DNA of 64,000 bases. It comes from Lolium rigidum. Its lineage: Eukaryota; Streptophyta; Magnoliopsida; Poales; Poaceae. This document shows, one piece after another, positions 34,040 to 44,537 of this stretch; the first letter of the stretch is position 1, and every line of letters begins with the position of its first letter. The stretch covers positions 208,840,254 through 208,904,253 of the forward strand of contig NC_061509.1 of NCBI RefSeq assembly GCF_022539505.1. Direction: 5' to 3'. Below the pieces are notes generated by a model that had not been told where the DNA came from, ran no database searches, and saw nothing but the letters and a program-made list of their open reading frames with translations. The position numbers and the translations under genes are program-made.

Positions 34040-36626
34040 AGCATCACCAAGCTTAGTTCTGCTCGTCCCGAGCAGGTAAAACGATAACAAAGATAATTTC
34101 TGAAGTGATATGCCATCATAACCTTGATCATACTATTTGTAAACATATGTAGTGAATGCAGCGATCATAACAATGGTAATGACATGAGTAAACAAGTGAA
34201 TCATAAAGCAAAGACTTTTCATGAATAGTACTTCAAGACAAGTATTAATAAGTCTTGCATAAGAGTTAACTCATAAAGCAATAAATCAAAGTAAAGGCAT
34301 TGAAGCAACACAAAGGAAGATTAAGTTTCAGCGGTTGCTTTCAACTTGTAACATGTATATCTCATGGATAATTGTCAACATAGAGTAATATAACAAGTGC
34401 AATATGCTAGTATGTAGGAATCAATGCACGGTTCACACAAGTGTTTGCTTCTTGAGGTGGAGAGAAATAGGTGAACTGACTCAACATAAAAGTAAAAAGA
34501 ATGGTCCTTCAAAGAGGAAAGCATTGATTGCTATATTTGTGCTAGAGCTTTTATTTTGAAAACATGAAACAATTTTGTCAACGGTAGTAATAAAGCATAT
34601 GAGTTATGAAAGTTATATCTTACAAGTTGCAAGTCTCATGCATAGTATACTAATAGTGCCCGCACCTTGTCCTAATTAGCTTGAACTACCGGATCTTTGC
34701 AATGCACATGTTTTAACCAAGTGTCACAATGGGGTACCTCCATGCCGCATGTACAAAGGTCTAAGGAGAAAGCTCGCATTTTGGATTTCTCGCTTTTGAT
34801 TGTTCTCAACTTAGACATCCATACCGGGACAACATGGACAACAGATAATGGACTCCTCTTTAATGCATAAGCATGTGACAACAATTATTATTCTCATATG
34901 AGATTGAGGATATATGTCCGAACTGAAACTTCCACCATGGATCATGGCTTTAGTTAGCGGCCCAAAGTTCTTCTCTAACAATATGCATGCTCCAACCATG
35001 AAGGTGGTAGATCTCTCTTACTTCAGACAAGACGGACATGCATAGCAACTCACATGATATCCAACAAAGAATAGTTGATGGCGTCCCCGTAAACATGGTT
35101 ATCGCACAACAAGCAACTTAATAAGAGATAAAGTGCATAAGTACATATTCAATACCACAATAGTTTTTAAGCTATTTGTCCCATGAGCTATATATTGCAA
35201 AGGTGAATGATGGAATTTTAAAGGTAGCACTCAAGCAATTTACTTTGGAATGGCGGATAAATACCATGTAGTAGGTAGGTATGGTGGACACAAATGGCAT
35301 AGTGGTTGGCTCAAGGATTTTGGATGCATGAGAAGTATTCCCTCTCGATACAAGGTTTAGGCTAGCAAGGTTATTTGAAACAAACACAAGGATGAACGGT
35401 ACAGAAAAACTCACATAAAAGACATATTGTAAACATTATAAGACTCCATACCGTCTTCCTTGTTGTTCAAAACTCAATACTAGATATTATCTAGACTCTA
35501 GAGAAACCAAATATGCAATCCAAATTAGTAAGCTCTAAGTGTTTCTTCATTAATGGGTGCAAAGTATATGATGAAAGAGCTTAAACATGAGCAGAACAAT
35601 TGCCAAGTATCAAATTATCCAAGACATTTTAGAGTTACTACATGTAGTATTTTCCAATTCCAACCATATAACAATTTAACGAAGAAGAAACTTCGCCATG
35701 AATACTATGAGTAGAGCCTAAGGACATACTTGTCCATATGCTACAGCGGAGCGTGTCTCTCTCCCATAAAGTGAATGCTAGGATCCATTTTATTCAAACA
35801 AAACAAAAAACAAAAACAAACCGACGCTCCAAGCAAAGTACATAAGATGTGACGGAATAAAAATATAGTTTCAGGGGAGGAACCTGATAATGTTGTCGAT
35901 GAAGAAGGGGATGCCTTGGGCATCCCCAAGCTTAGACGCTTGAGTCTTCTTAGAATATGCAGGGGTGAACCACCGGGGCATCCCCAAGCTTAGAGCTTTC
36001 ACTCTCCTTGATCATATTGCATCATACTCCTCTCTTGATCCTTGAAAACTTCCTCCACACCAAACTCGAAACAACTCATTAGAGGGTTAGTGCATAATAA
36101 AAATTCACATGTTCAGAGGTGACACAATCATTATTAACACTTCTGGACATTGCATAAAGCTACTGGACATTAATGGATCAAAGAAATTCATCCAACATAG
36201 CAAAAGAGGCAATGCAAAATAAAAGGCAGAATCTGTCAAAACAGAACAGTCCGTAAAGATGGATTTTATTAGGCCACCAGACTTGCTCAAATGAAAATGC
36301 TCAAATTGAATGAAAGTTGCGTACATATCTGAGGATCATGCTCGTAAATTGGCTTAATTTTCTGAGCTTCCTACAGGGAGGTAGACCCAGATTCGTGACA
36401 GCAAAGAAATCTGGAACTGCGCAGTAATCCAAATCTAGTACTTACTTGACTATCAAAGACTTTACTTGGCACAACAAAACATAAAACTAAGATAAGGAGA
36501 GGTTGCTACAGTAGTAAACAACTTCCAAGACACAAATATAAAACAAAAATACTGTAGTAAAAACATGGGTTGTCTCCCATAAGCGCTTTCTTTAACGCCT
36601 TTCAGCCTAGGCGCGTAAAGTGTATC
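34040..36626 (-). other. Non-coding 3' internal region of element C
   Basis: About 2.6 kb homologous to 23288-25898 of element A, with no supported ORF. The adjacent polypurine-like stretch near 34040-34080 (minus strand) would prime plus-strand synthesis. Confidence 0.65.
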
Positions 36627-37271
36627 TCAAGTAACATCGAAGGGTGGTGCACCTACAGCGGGGTTTGGAGTTTTCTCAACCATGCATAGTATATTAGATA
36701 CATAAGTTTCAGCGTCTCCCTTTTCATTAGTCTTGGGCTTGCTACTCTCATCAAACAAATTTTCAGGAACAAGCCAAGCATAGTTATTTTCTAGTGCATC
36801 ATTCATAGCTAGGAGTTTACATGGTATTGGTGCTTTGATCTCCCCACCATCATTAGCATTATTAGTGTACCTTATCCTATGCATATCCATTTTTTCAAGG
36901 AGACCAACAAAATTAGTATGAGAACCAAGCATATTAAATTTAGCAAAGACCTTTCTAGCCTCTCTTGCTAGACCACCAAATTCTCTAAGAAGGGTTTCTA
37001 AAACAAAATCTTTCTTTTCCCCTTCTTCCAAATCACCAAATGTAAGAAACATGTGTTGGATTATAGGATTGAGATTAACAAATTTAGTTTCCAACAAGCG
37101 AACTAAAGCAGCAGCAGCAATTTCATAAGTAGGAGCAAGTTCTACCAAGTGTCTATCTTCAAAATCTTCAACGGTACTAACATGGGTGAAAAATTCTTCT
37201 ATATTGTTCCTCCCAATTATAGACCCTTGTCCTACCGGCATGTTTTTTGCGGTAAAATTAAAAGGAAACAT
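36627..37271 (-). CDS. Unknown 214-residue protein of element C, in the gag position
   Basis: The ATG at 37271 (MFPFNFTAKNMPVGQGSII) lies about 210 bp after the primer site, where element A has gag. Text includes IEEFFTHVSTVEDFEDRHLV, a helical LVRLLETKFVNLNPI segment, LREFGGLAREARKVFAKF and a Lys/Glu-containing C-terminus ending GAPPFDVT. I recognise no gag, protease, zinc finger or other domain, and no signal or membrane segment. The frame is fully open while neighbours in older elements are broken, so it is either young or maintained. It might be a captured host fragment or an accessory protein. The surrounding LTRs and 3' region are those of the element A family. Confidence 0.6.
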   Translation of the reverse strand: MFPFNFTAKNMPVGQGSIIGRNNIEEFFTHVSTVEDFEDRHLVELAPTYEIAAAALVRLLETKFVNLNPIIQHMFLTFGDLEEGEKKDFVLETLLREFGGLAREARKVFAKFNMLGSHTNFVGLLEKMDMHRIRYTNNANDGGEIKAPIPCKLLAMNDALENNYAWLVPENLFDESSKPKTNEKGDAETYVSNILCMVEKTPNPAVGAPPFDVT

Positions 37272-37479
37272 GATGAATCAAGTAAAGTAAATGCAAGTAA
37301 ACGAATTTTTTTGTGTTTTTAATATAGAAAACAAGACAGGAAATAAAGTAAAACTAGCAACTAATTTTTTTGTGTTTTGATATAAGTGCAGCAAACAAAG
37401 TAGTAAATAAAATAAAGCAAGACAAAAACAAAGTAAAGAGATTGAGAAGTGGAGACTCCCCTTGCAGCGTGTCTTGATC

Positions 37480-37497
37480 TCCCCGGCAACGGCGCCA
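37480..37497 (-). other. Primer-binding site of element C (tRNA-Asp)
   Basis: Identical 18 bases to that of element A, 10 bp from the LTR. Confidence 0.85.
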
Positions 37498-37507
37498 GAA
37501 ATTTGCT

Positions 37508-39103
37508 TGATGCGTGTAGTTGACACGTCCGTTGGGAACCCCAAGAGGAAGGTGTGATGCGCACAGCGGCAAGTTTCCCTCGGTAAGAAACCAAGGTTTA
37601 ATCGAACCAGTAGGAGTCAAGAAGCACGTTGAAGGTTGATGGCGGCGGGATGTAGTGCGGCGCAACACCGGAGATTCCGGCGCCAACGTGGAACCTGCAC
37701 AACACAACCAAAGTACTTTGCCCCAACGAAACGGTGAGGTTGTCAATCTCACCGGCTTGCTGTAACAAAGGGTTAACCGTATTGTGTGGAAGATGATTGT
37801 TTGCAGAGAAAACAGAAAAACAAGTATTGCAAGCAGATTTGTATTTCGGTATTAAAAGAATGGACCGGGGTCCACAGTTCACTAGAGGTGTCTCTCCCAT
37901 AAGATAAAAGCATGTTGGGTGAACAAATTACAGTCGGGCAATTGACAAATAGAGAGGGCATAACAATGCACATACATGACATGATAAGTATAGTGAGATT
38001 TAATTGGGCATTACGACAAAGTACATAGACCGCCATCCAACCGCATCTATGCCTAAAAAGTCCACCTTCGAGTTATCGTCCGAACCCCTTCCAGTATTAA
38101 GTTGCAAAGCAACGGACAATTGCATTAAGTATGGTGCGTAATGTAATCAACAACTACATCCTCGGACATAGCGCCAATGTTTTATCCCTAGTGGCAACGA
38201 GCACAACACAACCTTAGAACTTTCTCGTCATCGTCCCGGGTGTCAATGCGGGCATGAACCCACTATCGAGCATAAATACTCCCTCTTGGAGTTAAAAGCA
38301 AAACTTGGCCGAGCCTCTACTAGTAACGGAGAGCATGCAAGATCATAAACAACACATATGTAATAACTTGATAATTAACATAACATGGTATTCTCTATCC
38401 ATCGGATCCCGACAAACACAACATAGAGTATTACGGATAGATGATCTTGATCATGTTAGGCAGCTCACAAGATCCAACAATGAAGCACAATGAGGAGAAG
38501 ACAACCATCTAGCTACCGCTATGGACCCATAGTCCGGGGGTGAACTACTCACTCATCACTCCGGAGGCGACCATGGCGGTGTAGAGTCCTCCGGGAGATG
38601 AATCCCCTCTCCGGCAGGGTGCCGGAGGAGATCTCCAGAATCCCCCGAGATGGGATCGGCGGCGGCGGCGTCTCAGTAAGGTTTTCCGTATCGTGGTTTT
38701 TCGCATCAGGGGTTTCGCGACGGAGGCTTTAAGTAGGCGGAAGGGCAGAGTCGGGGGCCTGACGAGGGGCCCACACCATAGGGCGGCGCGGGCCCCCCCT
38801 TGGCCGCGCCGCCTTGTGGTGTCGCCACCTCGTGGACCCACTTCGTATGCTCTTCGGTCTTCTGGAAGGTTCGTGGCAAAATAGGCCCCTGGGTCTTCGT
38901 TTCGTCCAATTCCGAGAATATTTCGTTACTAGGATTTCGAAACCAAAAACAGCAGAAAACGAGAACCGGCACTTCGGCATCTTGTTAATAGGTTAGTTCC
39001 AGAAAATGCACGAATATGACATAAAGTGTGCATAAAACATGTAGGTATCATCAATAATATGGCATAGAACATAAGAAATTATCGATACGTCGGAGACGTA
39101 TCA
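37508..39103 (-). repeat. 5' LTR of element C (1596 bp)
   Basis: TGATGCGTGTAGTTGACACG to GAGACGTATCA, followed by the GGTCC target duplication. Confidence 0.9.
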
Positions 39104-41090
39104 GGTCCATCGTCGACAGCGAGAGCACCTACGCTGCCCTGCTAGGAAGGGATTGGATTCACGCCAACTGTTGCATTCCATCTACAATGCACCAATGCCT
39201 GATACAGTGGGATGGAGACGACGTAGAAGTCGTGCATGCAGATGACTCGATCGACGTCTCGATAGCCGGCATGAACATTTGGGACTCGGAAGACCAAGAA
39301 CCGCTCTCCGGAATCAGTTTGGACGGCTGTGATCGCATCAAGGTGACAAAAAACGGGGTGAGGCTGGTCTTATCCACCGGCCTGATAGAGTAGCAAGAGC
39401 AACATCCATCGACACACGTGGCAAGGCCGATCCCTGCGATCGGCCCCAAAAAATAAAAAGCAAAGAGCTCACTTCAAACATGTCACGTAGTTGTGGTAGG
39501 GAGGCTTCCTCCTGTAAGGGAGCACATAAAAGTTGTAAACCTTCATTGAGCAATTCAATCAACATGGAGGCCGATTCCAGCAATCGGCTAAAATTATCCT
39601 CGCCATACGTTCTGCCTGTGTTCAACGTCGATCTAACGGGCGACGGAAATCTGGGATATGGGTTTACGTCACCGATGAGCTAGAAGAGATCGACATTGGT
39701 CCCGGGGATAAGCCACGACCAACATTTATCAGCAAAAAGTTAGATCCGCATCCGAGGAGCCCGATGATAGCTTTGTTGAAAGAATACCCGCATTGTTTTG
39801 CCCGGGATTATACGAGAGATGCCCGGGCTAGACAAGAGCATCATTGAGCATCGGCTACCTCTCAAGAAGGGATTTCGGCCGTTCCAAAGAACGAGCACGG
39901 CAGATGAAGGCCGAAATTCTAGAAGAAGTCAAGAAGGAGATTGAGAAGATGTTGAGCGCCGGGTTCATCAGGCCATGCAGGTATGCTGAGTGGATATCTA
40001 GTACCGTACCTGTGTAGAAGAAGGACGGCCGATGGCGCGTCGCCATAGATTTTCGCGATCTCAACAGAGCCACTCCGAAGGATGAGTACCCTATGCCGGT
40101 AGCTGAGACGTTGATCAATGCAGCGGCTGGTCATAAGGTTTTAAGCTTCATGGATGGCAACGCCGGTTACAACCAGATTTTCATGGCTCCAGAAGATATA
40201 CATAAGACGGCCTTCAGAGTACCGGGTTCGGTGGGTTTGTTCGAGTATGTGGTCATGACATTTGGGCTGAAGAATGCCGGTGCAACGTACCAACGAGCCA
40301 TGAATTACATCTTTCATGATCTGATTGGCAAGTTGGTAGAGATCTACATCGATGACGTGGTGGTCAAGTCTGTCTCAGTGGAAGGACACCTGGAGGATTT
40401 GCGACGCATCCTGGACCGAACTAGAAAGTTCGGACTTAGAATGAATCCAAAGAAGTGTGCTTTTGGTGTGACGGCCGGTCAATTCCTGGGCTTCCTAGTT
40501 CATGAATGTGGAATTGAGATCGGCCTGAAAAGTCAAGAGGCAGTACGAACAATGAAGCCACCGACGACCAAGAAGGAACTCCAAAGTCTCATCGGCAAAA
40601 TCAATTTCGTCAGAAGGTTCATCTCTAATCTATCAGGACGAATTGAGCCGTTCATGGGATTGGTAAAAATCAAACCTGATGAGGAGTTTCACTGGGGGGA
40701 AAAGCAACAACGAGCGTTTGATGAGATTAAAGAGTATCTAACGAAGCCGCCCGTGTTGGTTCCGCCCCAGCAAGACAGGCCATTCTATATTTACCTGTCA
40801 GTAGCCGATACTTCTATCGCCTCAGTGGTAGTGCAAATCTATGATGGCATGGAGAGAGTTGCTTTCTACCTCAGCAGAAGGATGTTGGATGCAGAGACGG
40901 GTACCCGGAGATCGAGAAGTTGTGCCTCTGCCTATTTTTTACCTGCACCAAGCTTCGTCACATCTTTCTGACGGCAGAAATCATCATCATCTGCAAATCA
41001 GACGTCATCAAGCACATGCTGTCGGCTCCTGTTTTGAAAGGCCGACTCGGTAAATGGATGTTCGCGTTATCGGAGTTGGATCTCTGATAT
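39104..41090 (+). pseudogene. pol: Element B pol, part 1: protease end, reverse transcriptase, RNase H (broken)
   Basis: After the target duplication the protease resumes with LLGRDWIHANCCIPS (about 39141). A linker reads IDIGPGDKPRPTFISKKL near 39690. The reverse transcriptase begins near 39900 with KMLSAGFIRP, meets a TAG at 40015 before KKDGRWRVAIDFRDLN, and continues open from 40093: SFMDGNAGYNQIFMA, FGLKNAGATYQRAMN, and the catalytic YIDDVVVKS at about 40350. The thumb region FLGFLVHECGIEI follows. An RNase H start, PFYIYLSVADTSIASVVV, lies near 40785, and the frame shifts near 40905. The domain order and YIDD motif are those of Ty3/gypsy. At least one nonsense codon and three shifts disable it. 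Confidence 0.8.
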
Positions 41091-41159
41091 CAACTCTGCG
41101 AAAGCGATCAAAGGACAGGCCTTGGCCGATCTAATCGCCGAACGAATCAACACTAATAT

Positions 41160-41677
41160 AGCAAGCACTGTCTATACGTGCATGGGCCATGTTCTTCGAT
41201 GGGTCGGTTTGCGATGATGGTTGCGGCATCGGCATCCTACTCGTGTCGCCCCGGGGGGCAACCTACACCTTCTCCATCAGGCTATCTACCCCTTGCACCA
41301 ATAATGTTGCTGAGTATGAAGCAGTACGTAAGGGGATGGAGTTGCTAATTGAAGCCGGAGCAGAAGCAGTGGAGCTCTTTGGAGACTCAAAGTTGGTGAT
41401 CTCCCAGCTCACGGACGAATACAAGTGTGAGAGCGAGTCGCTCTTCCCATTATGGATGCATTGCCGCGAGCTGATGACACAGTTTAGGTACATAAACTTC
41501 AACTGGGTCCCGAGGTCGCAGAATACGGAGGCGAACGATCTCGCACAGATGGCATCAGGCTATAAGGAGACAGTGGAAGGAGCCGATGTCCAGATACATT
41601 TCATGGAGCCAGACGATTGGAGAGCCGATATCTTCAATTACTTGAAAGATCCGGCTCGGGGGCACCTAAACGGATAA
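41160..41677 (+). pseudogene. Element B pol, part 2: additional (archaeal-like) RNase H
   Basis: An open stretch contains MFFDGSVCDDGCGIGILLVS (first catalytic Asp), then NNVAEYEAVRKGMELLIEAG (catalytic Glu), LFGDSKLVISQL (second Asp) and VPRSQNTEANDLAQMASG (third Asp). This is the RNase H fold carried in addition to the gypsy RNase H, a known mark of the Tat lineage. It is separated from the integrase by a 1-base frame change near 41660, within a ggctcggggg run. All four acidic residues are present, so the domain itself looks functional. Confidence 0.75.
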
Positions 41678-42876
41678 GGTACAAAGCCATGAAGTATGTC
41701 CTTATTGGAGATGACATGTTCTATAGGACCTTGGAAGGGTTACTTCTCAAATGTTTGGGAACAGCCGAGGCAAATCGGCTCTTACACGAGGTACATGAAG
41801 GCGCCTGTGGAACTCATCAATCGGCTCATAAGATGAAGTGGTTGATCAGGCGATCAGGGTTTTATTGGCCCACCATGCTTGAGGACTGTTTCAATTACTA
41901 TAAAGGGTGTCAAGCATGTCAGAAGTTTGGGAGAATTCAGATGGTACCCGCATCAGCAATGAACCCCATCATCAAGCCTTGGCCATTTCTAGGATGGGGC
42001 ATGGACATGATCGGCAAAATCCATCCTGCATCGAGCAAGGGCCACGAGTGGATCTTGGCCATTACAGATTATTTCACTAAATGGGTGGAGGCCGTCCCTA
42101 TGAAGTCTGTGGCATCGAAGGACGTTATCAGTTTCGTGAAAGAGCATGTCATCCACAGATTTTGGATTCCCCAGACCATCACGACCGATGGAGGTTTGGT
42201 TTTCGTTTCTCGCGAGTTCAGATATTTCTGCGAGAGCATGGGAATTAAGTTGATCCGATCATCCCCATACTATGCTCAAGCAAATGGGCAGGCTGAAGCG
42301 TCCAACAAAAGCCTTATCAAGCTGATTAAGAGAAAGATCGACGAGTACCCTAGGCGTTGGCACGAGGTTTTGTCGGAGGCTTTATGGGCTTATCGCATGT
42401 CATGTCATGGAGCGGTAAAAACCTCGCCGTACCATCTGGTCTATGGACAAGAAGCCGTGTTACCCTGGGAGATCGCGGCTGGGTCGAGACGTGTCACGTT
42501 TCGGAATGACTTGACAACTGAAGAGTATGCAGCCCTGATGAGTGATAGCGTTGAGGATCCGACGGAACTTAGACTTTGGTCACTTGAGAAAATTAAGGAG
42601 AACAAGGCCAAGGTGGCTCGTGCATATAATAAGAAGGTGAAGCCAAAGGAGTTCCATGTTGGTGATCTGGTATGGGAAGCTGTATTGCCGTTGGGGACTA
42701 AGGACAAGGCATATGGTAAATGGTCTCCGAATTGGCACGGGCCGTACAGGGTTGACCAAGTCCTAAAGGGCAATGCATATATGCTCGAACAATTGGATGG
42801 TGTGAAGTTCCCAGTGGCCGTCAATGGCCAGCATCTCAAGAAGTATTTCCCAAGTATGTGGGATGATGGGCAGTGA
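41617..42876 (+). CDS. Element B pol, part 3: integrase (open frame)
   Basis: The open frame contains an HHCC zinc finger (HEVHEGACGTHQSAHKM ... CQACQKFG, about 41795-41935). The catalytic core follows: GMDMIGK (Asp, about 42000), TITTDGGLVF (Asp, about 42180) and ANGQAEASNK (Glu, about 42290). The C-terminal GPYRVDQVL and QLDGVKFPVAVNGQHLKKY segment lies near 42740-42850. The DDE triad is complete, and the ORF ends in TGA after MWDDGQ. The first ~15 residues are out-of-frame aRNH sequence; the true polyprotein reading would enter near 41660. Integrase inserts the cDNA copy into the chromosome. Confidence 0.85.
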   Translation: MESRYLQLLERSGSGAPKRIRYKAMKYVLIGDDMFYRTLEGLLLKCLGTAEANRLLHEVHEGACGTHQSAHKMKWLIRRSGFYWPTMLEDCFNYYKGCQACQKFGRIQMVPASAMNPIIKPWPFLGWGMDMIGKIHPASSKGHEWILAITDYFTKWVEAVPMKSVASKDVISFVKEHVIHRFWIPQTITTDGGLVFVSREFRYFCESMGIKLIRSSPYYAQANGQAEASNKSLIKLIKRKIDEYPRRWHEVLSEALWAYRMSCHGAVKTSPYHLVYGQEAVLPWEIAAGSRRVTFRNDLTTEEYAALMSDSVEDPTELRLWSLEKIKENKAKVARAYNKKVKPKEFHVGDLVWEAVLPLGTKDKAYGKWSPNWHGPYRVDQVLKGNAYMLEQLDGVKFPVAVNGQHLKKYFPSMWDDGQ

Positions 42877-43307
42877 AATACGGGGGCCGATTTTAATTCG
42901 GCCAATAAAAAAAATTTCATCAACTTGAGCAGCGGAATATGGGGGCCGATGTATGAAATCGGCCGATAAAAAAATCTAAACAAAAGCATAGCCGATGCAC
43001 TGACCATCGACTTTAGAGCTGAAAAGCCGATGCGGAGCCATCGACTATAGAGGAACAACTGTTATTTCAGGTCACCATTCAATTTTACATTCGATTGGGG
43101 GACTGGCCTTGTTGGCGTTTTGGGCAAAGACCGATGTATTGCCATCGGCTTCTCGAGCAATGATTTATTTTGACGATCGGAAGAGTTAAGCATGGAATCT
43201 TTCTTCATTGATTTAAAAAGGGGATTTTTTACAAGGAAGAGCCGATTGCTCAGGAACAAAAGGAGGACATATTGCTACTACTAGTCCTATGCTAAGTGGT
43301 CCCTACT
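42877..43307 (+). other. Element B 3' untranslated region with GCCGAT/ATCGGC words
   Basis: Repeated gccgat and atcggc words (e.g. at about 42884, 42941, 42987, 43140, 43240) occur, some as hairpins (ggccgat..atcggcc). The same words recur elsewhere in element B, including the 5' region (caatcggctctttgagccgat near 29195). They may be RNA structure or packaging signals; no gene is seen. Confidence 0.5.
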
Positions 43308-43826
43308 CTAAGGACCGTCGCTTTCCTCGTCGTCGCCGCTGTAGCCGCCGCCGGTGCTGCTGCTGGCGAGCTCCTCGTCGCTACTGCCGTAGCCCTCAAT
43401 GGGGGCTTCTTCCTCCTCATCATCGTCGTCTTCGTCGTCATCCGACCAGGCCCAGCCGCGGAAGCGCTTCGCCGGCGGCTCGTCGGAGGAGGTGTCGTCC
43501 TCCTCTTCCTCCTCGTTGGAGGAGGCATCGTCCTCCTCATCCTCCTCTTCTTCCTCTTCGTTGGAGGGGGTGAAGCTAACCCAGGAGAGGAGGTCATCCT
43601 CACTCTCCGCCACCAGTTCCCCGTCGATGAGGAACCGGAGGTCGTCCTCCCCATCGGTCAGGGGCAAGTCGCCATCTGACCCGATGAGGGCCTCGGGTGG
43701 GCCATCAGGCACGAAGTCGAAGTCCCACTCTGGCTCATCCCATTGGTCGTGCTCTGGCATCGGCTCGCTTGAGGAAGAAGATTGGAAGGAGAGAGCCGAT
43801 GCAGCAGAGGAGGAGGATGAGTCCAT
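43308..43826 (-). CDS. Antisense acidic ORF of element B (172 aa)
   Basis: On the strand opposite to pol, an ATG at 43826 (MDSSSSSAASALSFQ) opens a frame of 172 codons: a Ser-rich head, DEPEWDFDFVPDGPPEAL, long Glu/Asp runs (residues 90-115 and 126-140), a small basic patch PPAKRFRGWAW between them, and a Ser/Gly/Asp tail. Tat-lineage elements such as Grande are known to carry an antisense ORF between pol and the 3' LTR, which matches position and orientation here. The function is unknown; acidic composition with a basic patch would suit a nuclear protein, but that is inference. The mirror-strand Ser-rich ORF is taken as its shadow. Confidence 0.6.
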   Translation of the reverse strand: MDSSSSSAASALSFQSSSSSEPMPEHDQWDEPEWDFDFVPDGPPEALIGSDGDLPLTDGEDDLRFLIDGELVAESEDDLLSWVSFTPSNEEEEEEDEEDDASSNEEEEEDDTSSDEPPAKRFRGWAWSDDDEDDDDEEEEAPIEGYGSSDEELASSSTGGGYSGDDEESDGP

Positions 43827-44084
43827 GGTGGAGGAGGGCTTTTTGGTGGCTAGTACTGAGGAAGGGGATGAAGAAGCGAGTTGCTCGACGCGGTTAAATA
43901 AAAGGGGATATAGTGGAGATTTAATGTTGTGGCGGTTTTCGAGGACATGGTGCCGAATCTGTCAAGTCGTGCAGAGAAGCTGAGAAGGCAAGGCATCATG
44001 ATGAAAGATTCTGCGGCGGTTCTGCTATGCCACGACGTGACCCTACGAATAAAAAACAGAGTGGTTTTGAAATTATCATTGCCA

Positions 44085-44099
44085 AAACCAGGGGGCATG
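44085..44099 (+). other. Polypurine tract of element B
   Basis: aaaccagggggcatg lies immediately before the 3' LTR start, where the plus-strand primer of gypsy elements is expected. Confidence 0.6.
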
Positions 44100-44537
44100 T
44101 GTTATCACCAGAATTTAACCAAGTCTGGAGATAGGCCGTGATTAAATGGGCTTAGAAGATATACATGGAAGATACTCCCGAACCGGCCTTGTACAAGAAG
44201 TTTGGGCAAGATTGCCCGTGTATCTGTAAATATAGTAGGGTACGTGTCGGTTAGAATTAAGAGATAGAGTTTAGCTCGTACACGGTTGGGTTTATTCCCA
44301 AGTTAGAGAGTCTACGGACTATAAATATGTATCTAGGGTTATTGAGAAAGGAGGACGATCACGTTCACAACAAATCAATCTAGGCGCATCGCCACCCCTT
44401 TTTTCGAGGGTTTCTCCCGGCTAAGCAACATGCTGCCTAGATCGCATCTTGCGATCTAGGCAGTATCAGTTTATTCGTTGTTGGTGTTGCTCGTGCTGAA
44501 GCCTTTTTGATGGCGAGCAACACCCTTATCTTAGGTG
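44100..44537 (+). repeat. 3' LTR of element B, truncated at a rearrangement junction
   Basis: The first 438 bp of the LTR (TGTTATCACC..) match 28306-28743. At 44535-44537 (gtg) the sequence switches to element A gag (equivalent of 27353 onward). Confidence 0.85.

Larger units (their letters stand above)
32443..39103 (-). mobile_element. Element C: complete non-autonomous Athila-type element, 6661 bp
   Basis: Two LTRs (32443-34039 and 37508-39103) have TGAT/ATCA-type ends, and a perfect target duplication GGTCC flanks them (32438-32442 and 39104-39108). The tRNA-Asp primer site is at 37480-37497. The only sizeable ORF is an unknown 214-residue protein at the gag position; there is no gag, protease or pol. 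LTR pairs are nearly identical apart from CAG/CTG-site differences, so insertion is recent. It is the youngest event in the nest. Confidence 0.9.
28306..44537 (+). mobile_element. Element B: Tat-type Ty3/gypsy retrotransposon, interrupted by element C
   Basis: The order on the plus strand is 5' LTR (28306-29471), primer site, gag-protease (29530-32442), [element C], protease remainder, reverse transcriptase, RNase H, a second RNase H, integrase (to 42876), a 1.2-kb 3' region with an antisense ORF, a polypurine tract and a 3' LTR truncated at 44537. The second RNase H domain and the antisense ORF between pol and the 3' LTR point to the Tat lineage. Without C the visible length is about 9.6 kb. 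Several stops and shifts break the genes. Confidence 0.85.

Noticed and set aside
43399..43983. Ser-rich plus-strand ORF of 194 codons
   Set aside because: It mirrors the Glu/Asp codons of the antisense acidic ORF; the minus-strand frame has mixed, non-repetitive ends and fits the Tat-lineage position.
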